DNA of 64,000 bases from Erythroxylum novogranatense (lineage: Eukaryota; Streptophyta; Magnoliopsida; Malpighiales; Erythroxylaceae), in the NCBI GenBank assembly GCA_029891385.1, contig CM057229.1, forward strand, positions 5,023,001 through 5,087,000, read 5' to 3'. The position numbers and the translations under genes are program-made. Shown in pieces: positions 53,765 through 64,000 of this stretch. Within the stretch, counting starts at the first letter, position 1, and the number at the start of each line of letters is the position of its first letter. The notes under the pieces are model-generated. The model searched no databases, was not told where the DNA came from, and saw only the letters and a list, made by a program, of their open reading frames with translations.

Positions 53765-55923
53765 ATTCTCCCCCTCTTAAAAGAATTTCGTCCTCGAAAT
53801 TCCTATCTTACTGATCTAGAGGCAAGGGTTTAAATCCTTAATTAACGGATTCAACTTATTTTTGCATGACTTATTCAGATAGCTCACCATCCTGACCCTG
53901 CCTATTTGATCTTGAGTGCACCTTGGCAAGGTGGCACTCTTAAACATGTACTCATAATCATGTAATCGTGAGAGTAAAAGCATGTAACTCTGAAAGCATC
54001 ACTGGGGCAACTCGTCTTATGCTTGATGTCACATCATAATAATGGCAAGTGACTGTGAACTAACACACTACTTCCATGCCTATTCTTGGATTCTTCTAAT
54101 TCATCTTTCTTACTTCACTTGATTCTTATCACTCACTCATTTCACCTGTCCATAACCTTTTCAATTCTAGCCTTCTATAACTTGTAGACCTTACTTATCA
54201 TCATAATGCTAAAAAGAAGAATCTTTCTATCATCTAATTCTTCATACCGCATTTGATTGAATTTACTAGAACTGTGATTTTGTACTTAAAATAAACTAAA
54301 GTTATACTTGGATCTCATAACCTTATGAACTTCAACTATATGCTTTAAGCATATTCTTGATAATTAAGACCATCAGCCCTACATTCACTTGCTTATTTGA
54401 CATTCTTGATCACTAAGAGATCTTTCGATGAAATCCTGCTAGATGCATACCTCATGTTACCATGTGTACTTTGCTAGCAACCTTTTACTTAATCATCTTT
54501 ATTGATTTCATATACTTCCTATTTCATTCACTGGTATCATTCTTCCTATTTGAACTTGAAATTCAGATCCGTATCAATTTCTTAATAAGATTCACAATCT
54601 TTTATCCTTAATTTGGGATAAACTATGTCCCACCCGCTATGCTTCTTGTTGCTCTAGTTCGGACATCATAGTATCGAATTCATGCTTAATGTATCGGATG
54701 CAACACTTAGCCTCACTTGGAATCTCTTACTGGTGCAATCATAGTCTTTTGATACATATCTCAATCTCCTGAGTTTCATATTTAATTCTCCCAATTCAGT
54801 AATTGCCTTGTACTTTTACGATCTGTATTTGCATGTTCATACATGTTCCTGTACATATGTTGTCTCCAAACTTTCAAAACAATCATCAATGTTGCAATTC
54901 TAGGTCATGTATCAAAATTCACTCATAGGGCTTTATACATTTCTCTTCATGTATTCAAACCATTCTCCTAAAAAATTATATTTTTTTTTTAGCATCTTTC
55001 TGTATACCTTTCATACATCATCAAATAGTCTCCAATTCCATAGTGCTATTGGGCATTTGTTAACTTAAGCAATCATTATCAATTTTCATGTATCTCTCGA
55101 TTAGCCCTTGTGATTCCTTACTTAACAATTCCCTCAATGAGGTATATTGACTTACTTTCCTTTCGATTCCTCTTATTGACTTTCTTCCTCGAATGATTTT
55201 TTTCTCCACAATTTGCAGCTAATTTGCAAACTTAATTAGGGTGATTTTAATATATTCATCAAGTCATACCAATATCTCCCAAACATACTTTCACGTAATA
55301 TATAAAATAGACTTACATACTCCTCATGTTAACAATCAAGGTCTCTATAGTGAGTGTACTCACTTTCGAATCATCACATATTCTTTTCTGATTAGCTCTT
55401 TCATTGATTACTCTTAACATGAATCCATTTGATCTGCTTATTCTAACTTAATGAAATCCCTCTTCAAAAGAGGATTTTTGCTGCAATCATCTATACTATT
55501 CCTGCAATCTTAATCAATCTCCTATTATCATCATCATATTTTATCCACAGACTTATCTTCATCAATTCATAAATCAATCCCTTATATGATTGATACTTTG
55601 ATCTTCATTAATCCTAGACAATATTTTTCTCTTGATCTTAGAATTTATTCCTCATTGGAACACCATCAACAACTCTCAATCTATGTCTACTTGATCACTT
55701 AGGCTTTAAACTACGGAAACTATGACTAATAATATTCACTAAATCATAGGTTTCTTCCTCTATTATCTTCACACATACTCTACTTATGTGCTTAATACAC
55801 TCATTTGTGCATAATTATGGATTTCGTACAAATACTCCCAACAACAACCAATTTGACCTTTTGAACTTATACAAACATTACTATCAATCATCTCATTGTC
55901 CCATTATCCTTCACTTCACATCT

Positions 55924-55956
<33 letters not shown>

Positions 55957-56684
55957 TTGCCATTGACTTAATCTTGTGGAAATAAAATCATCACATATTT
56001 CATACAGACATAGATTTCAAAACTTGTAATCTTGGTGCTCGAATGGCACTTTCTTGTAAACTTGCTTTTCACAATGTGATATCCTTGCACAAATCATGTC
56101 TGAAAGTATAATTTCATAAACTTGTATTCTTAAAAGAAAATCCCTTTTAAAGTCATTTCATCAATCATTCACATAATCGATATATTAAACATGCAACATT
56201 TCATAATGCACTCAATGCACAACTGATGCAACGATTATGATGCAATTTAAATTATGAAATTTTCTTGCTTGATTTAATGAAAACAAACTTGGCTTATTGA
56301 ATTTAGTATAAGCATGCACCCACCGGGTTCCGGTTTCATCTTCTTAAACTATAAGAATTTCGACTTTCATGAAGTTCTACTTGAACCCCTTAATCCCTAT
56401 CCCCCTACTTTTCCTCAAACAATCATGCTCATAATTCACATATTTCCCACATTCAAGGATAAGCACCATAGTATGTCATTGATACCATATTCGATTTCAT
56501 CAACAGATCCATTGACTCATTACCGGTCATGTTTGACCATGTACTATTTCTCATTTTCACTAATCCACAACTTCAATTTATTCGCTAATTTGATTAGCCC
56601 AAACTCTTAACAATTTTCTCTTGTATGTAACTTTTACATATGCGCCCATATAAGATCTCAATTCCGGCGCTCTGATACCACAGA
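53765..56684 (-). pseudogene. Decayed interior of the large derivative, with traces of RNase H
   Basis: Next to LTR-A the minus strand reads NFEDEILLRGG overlapping the purine tract AAGAGGGGGAGAAT (53,778-53,765). This is the C-terminal end of a Tekay-type pol, as at 16,911 in the intact element. At 54,733-54,960 the sequence aligns by eye with the RNase H region 18,540-18,790. HDLEL, W-R-x3-Y and TDRKS can be read in shifting frames, followed by KDYDCT. Gag, RT and integrase are not recognisable. There is a (TA)n run near 55,925-55,956. Primer site TGGTATCAGAGCGCC is at 56,680-56,666. Confidence 0.7.
56669..56680 (-). other. Primer-binding site of the large derivative
   Basis: Minus-strand TGGTATCAGAGC, 4 bases inside LTR-B. 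Confidence 0.92.
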
Positions 56685-59600
56685 TGTCAGACCCCGATCC
56701 CGGGAGCCCGACTGTCCCGGGATGTGAGCCCGAGTGGAGCCCATCCCTGAGACACTTGCCTTGATGAGACCTTAAACTTGACACTCTTACTCTTACTATA
56801 GTACCATAGACGCCGAACCTGCTTTGGAGCCCAACTTTCGTTGTCCTGAAACCTTGCGCTTATAATCTTGCAGGATTCTTAATCGTAACTCCACCTTCGT
56901 GGCAAGCACACACCATGTATACACTAAAATCATGGGTTGACTTATTCATATAATTTGTAGCTTTATGTCTCAAGTTCTCCCTGAAACAAGAATCACCTTA
57001 ATCGGAGTCATATACTCAAGATACACTCCAAAAACCTAAAAGAATTCATACCCGAAACATGCCCTCTTAACTGACCTTTCACTTGTTTTAGAACAAACTT
57101 TCTCAATTTAACTCCAATTGATAATGGATTTTATGGAGTGAAAGATATGTGTCTTATAAATCCAATGGTTCAAGCCTCACCTCATTTTGAGGTCGTATGA
57201 GGGAAATATGCCCAAAACAACGGACCATGCTCACTTCCGAAATCGAATCGAAACTCTTTTAGCGCGATTGCTATAACTTTTAATCTATAGCTCCAAATGT
57301 TTTCGTTCTTTCACCATATGAAAGTAGACATCTAGATCTACAACTCTTATGAAGACTACAAAGGCTGATTCTATCTCCTACAATTCTGCAGCGTCCTATT
57401 TTTCCATCATCTGATTTCTATCATCTGGTTTTCTATCGTCTGATTTCTATCATCTGGTTTTCTATCGTCTGATTTCTATCATCTGGTTTTCTATCGTCTG
57501 ATTTCTATCATCTGGTTTTCTATCGTCTGATTTCCTTCCTTCTGCTTTTCTATCTTCTGATTTCCTTCCTTCTGATTTCTATCTTCTGATTTCCTTCCTT
57601 CTGCTTCTTATCTTCTGATTTCCTTCCTTCTGATTTCTATCTTCTGATTTCCTTCCTTCTGCTTTTCTATCTTCGATTTCTATCTTCGCTTTCCTTCCTT
57701 CGCTTTTCTATCTTCCGATTTCCTTCCTTTGATTTCTATCTTCTGATTTCCTTCCTTCGCTTTTCTATCTTCTGATTTCTATCTTCGCTTTCCTTCCTTC
57801 GCTTTTCTATCTTTCGATTTCTATCTTTCGCTTCCTTCCTTACGCTTTCTATCTTCGATTTCCTTCCTTCGATTTCTATCTTCCGATTTCCTTCCTTCGC
57901 TTTTCTATCTTCTGATTTCTATCTTCGATTTCCTTCCTTTGCTTTTCTATCTTCCGATTTCTATCTTCGCTTTCCTTCCTTTCGCTTTTCTATCTTCCGA
58001 TTTCCTTCCTTCGATTTCTATCTTCCGATTTCCTTCCTTCGCTTTTATCTTTCGATTTCTATCTTCGCTTTTCTATCTTCCGATTTCCTTCCTTCGCTTT
58101 TATCTTCCGATTTCCTTCCTTCGATTTCTATCTTCCGATTTCCTTCCTTCGCTTTTCTATCTTCGATTTCCTTCCTTCGCTTTTTATCTTCCGATTTCCT
58201 TCCTTCGCTTTTTAGTAAGGATCATATCTTTTGACTCGGACTCCAAATTTAGCAAACGATATACCCTTGAAAACTCTAAACTCCTACTACAATCTTCATG
58301 AAGACTCGTTGATCTAATTCATACCCAAAGAGGGTCTAATATTGAGGTGGCATTGTCAAATTTTAGGAAAATTTGACAGCACATCCCCCTTAAAATGCAA
58401 CTACCCAATTTTCAATTCTAAGACTTCCACCTGCATAAAACTCATCATACAACCTCATATAACATGATTAGACCCTAAGGTATCTTCAAACACCATTCGA
58501 AACAACAGTCACACTCTTAATCATCTATCATATCCAAGCTATACAATGATGCAATTGTACATTCACAACCATACTCAAGTCCATATTGCATTAATCATCA
58601 TACATAAGAGTTTTACAATTTCATTGGCATTTCCTAGCCAAATTCCAAAACCAATAACAATATCTCATTTACCTTATTCCATTGCTCATATGAATTACAA
58701 TTATACATTTACATAACCAAACTTCAAATACAAAATAAAACAAGCACAATCTGTCTTGATCCACTTCCTCTTGATTTCTTGCTAAAACACCGAAATTGGG
58801 AAAATAAGGGGGTGAGCTTTGGGAGCCTGAAGGTTCTATGCTTATAACCAAATAATGAACAAAACAGTTTTAGAAGTCCATTTCAGATTAATTTCCTTTA
58901 GATCATAAAACATTGTCTTCTTCAAAACTCTTGTCATTTTCTTGAAATCACAAATCATTCATTTTCAAAGGTTCATGAAATCATAAACCAAGAGCTCTTG
59001 TCATTTTCTTGAAATCACAAATCATTCTTTTTTTTCAAAAGTTCATGAAATCATGAATGCAATTCAACTTGTCACAATTCACATCATATAACACATATCA
59101 CCTAACACATCATAATGGTTTGGCAAGTCCACAATTCTTGGCAACTATATAGTCTCATTTAATGAGCCTATATGGGCAAATCTTTAGGAGTCCGTATCTT
59201 GGATCATCCTATGCCACAATCAGGCAGGGCAGCGAAGGCTTCTTCATGGTCATCGTGCACGAGACGTTTCTTGGGTGGACTTAACCTAACCCACTTAACA
59301 TATAATCATGACTTGAAACTTGATTGCCCTATGGCAAAAATCTTGTAAATCTTGTTTTGCATAAATCATGCAAATTTTCATAAATCATTTCATGATCATG
59401 AAGCATTTCATATGCAATGCATCATCATTCCTCAACAAAATCACATTCACATAACAAATCATCAATCATCCAATCCACATGAAATTTTCAAATCATTCAT
59501 ACCATGATACATCAATTATAGCAATTTCTCAAGGCATTCAAAAACAATGAATTTGAAAACATTTTATATTCTTAATTTCTTTGAAAATTATGTCAATGGC

Positions 59601-60960
59601 CCATTATTTAACTATAAACATAAAACCTACCTTATAATTCCTTGCTTGAAAACCTTGTTCCCATGGCCTTCCTTGCTTTCCATTCCTCTTGCCTCTCACC
59701 ATTTCCTCAAAATCAACACAATTCTCAAATCAAAAGACATCCAAATGCAACAAATCCTAAGGACACAAATCATGAAATTTATATTGGAATCACAATACCC
59801 ATTCCATTCTTAGCCTTCCTCAACCATAACCCAACTAAAATCTCATACTTAAACATAAGGCTTACCTTTAACTTCCACTAACCAAGTGATGACTTGGTTC
59901 AAATGAAGCTCTAGTGATTTCCCACACTTTTCCTCTTGCACTTTCTTCAAATTCCTCTTGATCTCTTGGAAAATCCAACCCTAACCAAAGCATTCTTCTT
60001 TTCTCCTCCTTCTCTCCTCTTCCACGAAACCACTCTCCTCTCCTCTAAAATTTTCGTATTCCTCTCTTCTTCCCTACAACTCACTTATTTTTCTTCTTTT
60101 ATACTCCTTACACACTCACTTAAGCCCAAAGGCCCATTTGCCTACTCCTTTCTTCTCTTTTCTTCTTTTCCTACCTCATTAAACTACTCAAGCCCACTTC
60201 TTCATTTAAGCCCAATTCCTTCCCTCTTCATTTTGTTTCCATTCTTTTCCTTTTGCATTTAACTCCTACTACTCAAACCCAAGTCCACTTCATTTTATTC
60301 CTTCCTTCTTATTTTCCTACTACAACTTAAGCCCATTTCATTTATATCCTCTCTTCTTTATTCATTTCATTTGGACCCAAAGCCCAATTTATTCTTCCTT
60401 CTTTCTTCTCATCCTACTAAATCACTTAAGTCCAAACCATTTCTTCTTCTTTTCATTTGATTTAGGCCCATTATTCTCTTAGGCCCAATTAAACTCTAAA
60501 CTCAGAATTCAACTAACACATTTAATTGTATTAATTCATGCCACCTAACTCATTACTCTCTTTTAATCCTCTTCTTTTTATATCACCACTTAAGCCCAAC
60601 TTGAGTCCAAGGCCCATTATTCCCTTAATACATTTACAACCTTCATAACACCTTAATACACTTAATCCATGTCATATAGTCTTAGTCTAATCAACATGTT
60701 AATCAAATTTCCTTAACATGCTAATTTAGTCCACAAAATACAATAATTGAATTCCATTAAATCATGCCACCTAATTTCATGACACCTTACCTTAAGCATA
60801 TTAACATGTCAATATATTCCCCATTAATCCATCTCGTATTTAAACCATATCTTCCATTTCATTTCAATTTCAAGAATTCTTAACTTCTTTTCTCATGAAT
60901 AATCATTCAAAAATCCTTATTTAATAATCCTAGCTTACCAAAAAGATTCGGGGTCCAATA
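56685..60960 (-). repeat. LTR-B (5' LTR) of the large derivative
   Basis: It has the same architecture as LTR-A: TATAAAAG at 60,103-60,096 and AGGTAAG at 59,867-59,861. The minisatellite is shorter. Most differences from LTR-A that I noticed are single-base gains or losses. Confidence 0.93.
57401..58213. repeat. Pyrimidine-rich minisatellite in LTR-B (about 810 bp)
   Basis: It is built from the same units as at 50,101-51,028 and shorter by roughly 115 bases. The central copies again carry TTCCGATTTC or TTCGATTTC. Confidence 0.95.
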
Positions 60961-61700
60961 AGCCCTCACAAAAAACTGTTATTCTCCACCCACAACTGAA
61001 GGTAACTGGTGCCTTAGGGGAAACGTGAGCTGGAGCTTTCTTTTTATTTTCATTACAACACTCTCCACTGCAGCCCTCTTGGTTACACTCATCACTCATG
61101 TGTTCACTCCACACACATTGAAGCTGCTGGAAGTTGGAGAAAATTGAAGAAAGGTTATCAGCTGAAGAAAGGTTGATGTGTGGACTGAACATACATCCAT
61201 CAAACATAAACTCTACATAGGAACGTTATAGCTAGTGGAAGCATCCAGTGAAGCAGCAGCGTTGAAGCTTGAATGCATGAGAGTTGAAGCAGCTGAAGGC
61301 GTCACTTATTCCACTCACCAAAACGTTAGTTGGATGGATAATAAAGAAGCAATTAGCAGCTGTGGAATGAAGGACGTTACAGCTAGTGGTTTAAAACAAG
61401 GGAGATAACAAGTAGCTGGAGAGGACATCGTGAGCTACTGGTGGAGACGATGATGAAGTTAGTTGGTGGAGACCAAAGGAGAGGTTGGTAGCTTGTAGAA
61501 GCAGCTGGTGGAAAGGGCTAGAAACGACACTCACAGCAGCTGGCAGCAAGGAAGCAAGACACGTTACAGCCCCACAAAAACCATGTGCTTTCCATTTACA
61601 TAAAAGAAGGAGGTGGCATTGAAATAACGTGGCAGCTGCTAATTTGGGAGAAAAAAAGTGATAGATGGTGGCAACAAAAGCATGAGTCTCCATGTGCGTG
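60961..61700 (+). repeat. Probable continuation of the Athila 3' LTR
   Basis: Non-coding. It carries the same kind of phrases as 48,600-49,085 (AACGTTAGTTGG, CAGCTGGTGG, ACACTCTCCACT). It sits between the large derivative and the next inserted LTR. The assignment rests on composition and position only. Confidence 0.45.
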
Positions 61701-64000
61701 TGTAACATCCCACCCTCAATGGGAAGGGTAGAATAGTGATTGGGCTTCATTAGGGTTGTTCATGCATACTAGTATTGGTACACAGTGAATTTTGTGCACA
61801 TGAAATAACTGTACATGCATACATGACATTCCCGGTTTTTGTGCCTAATGTAATTTTACTGTGATTAATATGGTTCTTGTATTTGAAAAATTATTCGGAG
61901 TGCTCCATTGAGTGTTTTACATTTTTAGGGATTTGTGGGAATTTTTCTGAAAATTTTCAGGTTAATTGCCCGGACCGGAAAATTCCAACTGGCTGACTGA
62001 GTAGATTTTTTCTGTACTGAAAAGGACTGCCTAATGGCATGAGATTATTGGATAAATGATTTTTGGGAATTATTCTAGAGCCATGATTAGAGATTAATTG
62101 GCATTAATGTTCTTTATTAATATGATTAACTTGATTTTTGTCTTTTTCCCATTTTAAAGCCAAGTGTGTTTCTCATTTATGAATTTTGTCTCATTATCCT
62201 TCATCAACTATGACTTTCTCCTTTTCAAGTATAAAACAAATTCATTTGGAAAGCTTATTCTCCTCTCATCCGAAACTTGAAAACTTCCTTGGTTTTTCTC
62301 CTTATGCGATTGTCTTCGTCTTCCTCCCATCCTTCTTTGCTTTTTGCTTGCTTCTTCTTTATTCTCAACCAAAACCAAGCTTAAGCTTTGTAAAGATGAT
62401 GATATGTATGTGTGGTGGAGTGATAGCCGTGAGGGTTGATTGAGTAGGGGCAAGTGGAGAGTTTAAAAAACTTAGAAAATTAAAGAGTTTGCAACTTGTT
62501 TAAGGTAAGAATTGTGTTTGTATTTATTCTTTTGGTAGGTAGAAGCATTCATGGAGATCATTTATGCATTTATTTGATTATGATAGTGGTAGGTTTGTAT
62601 GGGTTGAAGAGTATGCTTGTGTGAGGGTAAGTGAAAGAACATGGTTTACATTGATTTTGGCTTGGTTTCGGATTGATTTTTGGAAGGCTAGATGAATGGA
62701 AAATTAAGGTAAGTCAATTGTGTATGTGCTGCCAAATTTTGTTTAATTATGCAAGTAAATGTTGTGATGATTTTTTGGTTGAATTAGAGGTGTAAATGGA
62801 TGTTTAGTGATGTGTTATTGGTAGTAGAAGTGATAGGAGTTAAGTTGAAGATGAAAGCTGGAAAATGGATATTGAACCTATTGTAATGTTTTGATTATAA
62901 CTCATTGTGTAGGTAAGCAAATGAGTTGCGGTTTGTGCCCAATTAAACTTGAGCTTGTTGGCTACAATTTTGTGTGAAATATGTGTTGTTAAATTGTAAC
63001 TCTAAAAGGTCGAATTTTAGCATGGAAAGTTACTGCTGATCGCTGGAATGAACAGTAACCGAACCACATAACCTAGAGTTTTGCTGATTTTTCTAGATTA
63101 ATGTACAAGGAATTGATGAGAATGGTCTTCATGAAAGTTGAAGCATATTAAGTTAGCTTTCCATTTCCACTGATTTTGCAATTTTTAGATCTGTATATTG
63201 GGAGATATGAACTGTTTACTATTGACTGGTTTTGTGCATTTTGGTGAAACCTAGCCTAAGTGTCGATTTTGTGAGCATTCTGATTGGAAGCAATTTTAAC
63301 GATTTATGTGGATTGAATTGGCTTAAGTGATCTTCTGAAAAGTTGTAGAGGAAACCATTATCTTGAAAATGATATATGGCATGTAATTTTTGGAGATCAT
63401 ATTTGGGAGTTATGATTTTGCAAAAAACTGAACCTAAGCTAGGTCATGGATTGCTGATCATGGCAAAAAATTCCATAACAGTTTTGAAATTGTTAGAGAT
63501 CGAATTGGATTTTGAGTTCTTCATGAAAATTTAATTTTGAGATCTTATCTTTTTAGGGATATAAGGTAGTGATTTGTGTGACATTTGTGCTAAGAGATAT
63601 ACTGTTGTGAAATGTGCTGTTCAGATTGGGAAATTTCAGAGGGCAATGCTTTGGTGGATTGTTTGACCTAGTTAGCAAGTGAATTTGATTTTAGGTTGTT
63701 CATGAAAGTTGTAGATAACATGTGATCTTATTGAGCATATTTATTGTGAAATTGTTGACTGAAGAAACAGAAAGTTACTGATTTTGCAAAGTACTGCACT
63801 GTTTTGATAGGTTTTAAGTAGGCAGTGGATTGGACTGAATTTTTGTCATCCTTATGGGTAAAATTGCTTGTTGGGGTCTTCATGTAACTTGTAGAGTTTT
63901 TCATGATCTTTCCAATGAGATGTGGTTTATAATTTTCTGAATTGTATGCAAAGAGTTATGGGTGTTGGAAGTTTGGTTGGAAATCATGAAAAAAAGAAGA
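61701..64000 (+). repeat. Plus-strand chromovirus LTR, cut by the window end
   Basis: It starts TGTAACATCCCACCC, the inverted form of the 13,395-16,910 LTR end. It matches that LTR in reverse over long stretches, for example ATAACTCATTGTGTAGGT near 62,900, but is clearly diverged. A strong TATAAAAC lies at 62,230-62,237 and a donor AGGTAAG at 62,503-62,509. Module boxes with CTTCATGAA-like sequence lie at 63,127, 63,332, 63,519, 63,698 and 63,878. A short ORF at 62,186-62,443 lies in the leader and has no recognisable domain. The candidate 5-bp target sequence is GCGTG (61,696-61,700). Confidence 0.85.

Larger units (their letters stand above)
49392..60960 (-). mobile_element. Large non-coding LTR retrotransposon (LARD-like), chromovirus-derived
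   Basis: Two LTRs (49,392-53,764 and 56,685-60,960) flank a 2,920-bp interior with a tRNA-Met primer site and a purine tract. No long ORF is present, the usual definition of a large retrotransposon derivative. Orientation is set by the primer site and purine tract. No matching 5-bp target duplication was found, which fits the rearranged left flank. Confidence 0.88.

Noticed and set aside
55922..55960. Alternating TATATA run as a promoter
   Set aside because: Simple repeat in the decayed interior of the large derivative with no gene downstream.
61391..61750. Minus-strand frame of 119 codons
   Set aside because: It crosses the sharp LTR boundary at 61,701, so it joins two unrelated sequences and cannot be an old gene.
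62186..62453. Short ORFs on both strands in the rightmost LTR
   Set aside because: They lie in the predicted untranslated leader, overlap each other on opposite strands, and have no domain or homologous frame in the related LTR at 13,395-16,910.

Overview
The window is nuclear DNA of a flowering plant, most likely a eudicot. It is AT-rich and intergenic, dominated by nested LTR retrotransposons of both plant superfamilies with pieces of a LINE between them. I cannot name the species. The only convincing host genes are two small EF-hand calcium-binding protein genes on the minus strand, at 8.1-8.4 and 9.5-9.75 kb. Every long coding region elsewhere belongs to a retroelement and nearly all are broken.

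Layout, left to right. 1-5.3 kb: a Tat-lineage Ty3/gypsy element on the minus strand. It has broken gag, a protease joined directly to the last part of integrase (reverse transcriptase, RNase H and most of integrase are absent), a 55-bp tandem array and an antisense coiled-coil ORF. 5.8-7.5 kb: a decayed Copia gag-protease fragment. 8.1-9.8 kb: the EF-hand pair. 10.05-27.4 kb: a decayed Copia element (minus strand) split by two later insertions: a 991-bp solo-LTR-like element (12,084-13,074, target duplication CTTTT) and an 11.7-kb chromodomain-bearing Ty3/gypsy element of Tekay/Del type (13,395-25,118, 3.5-kb LTRs, target duplication CCATA). 27.4-35.8 kb: two related blocks, each with a LINE 3' part and a shared flank. 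The first LINE is cut by a second solo-LTR-like element and by an antisense RNase H ORF, and a Copia gag fragment with a probable LTR lies between the blocks. 35.8-49.1 kb: an Athila element on the plus strand (tRNA-Asp-type primer site, gag, protease, RT, RNase H, integrase). Its 5' LTR is split by a chromovirus LTR derivative at 36,149-40,628 (target duplication TGACT). 49.1-61.0 kb: inside Athila-like 3' LTR sequence lie a 282-bp fold-back element and a large non-coding element with 4.3-kb LTRs, whose 2.9-kb interior still shows the ghost of an RNase H domain. 61.7-64.0 kb: the start of a plus-strand chromovirus LTR that runs off the window.

No bacterial-type system, CRISPR array or rRNA is present. 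The most interesting signals are in the chromovirus LTRs. Four distinct LTR families each carry a promoter-like leader followed by a strong splice donor (AGGTAAG). In the one element with a readable interior, the predicted intron would remove the primer-binding site from the spliced RNA. Where I measured it (two families), the following LTR sequence is a degenerate array of modules spaced about 180-205 bp, with a third family showing a less regular version. Three families insert a different short array there: AAGTCGACTT palindromes, a GC-rich hairpin pair, or a long pyrimidine minisatellite.

All coordinates were read by eye. Family assignments come from recognised motifs, and no alignment or database search was run.
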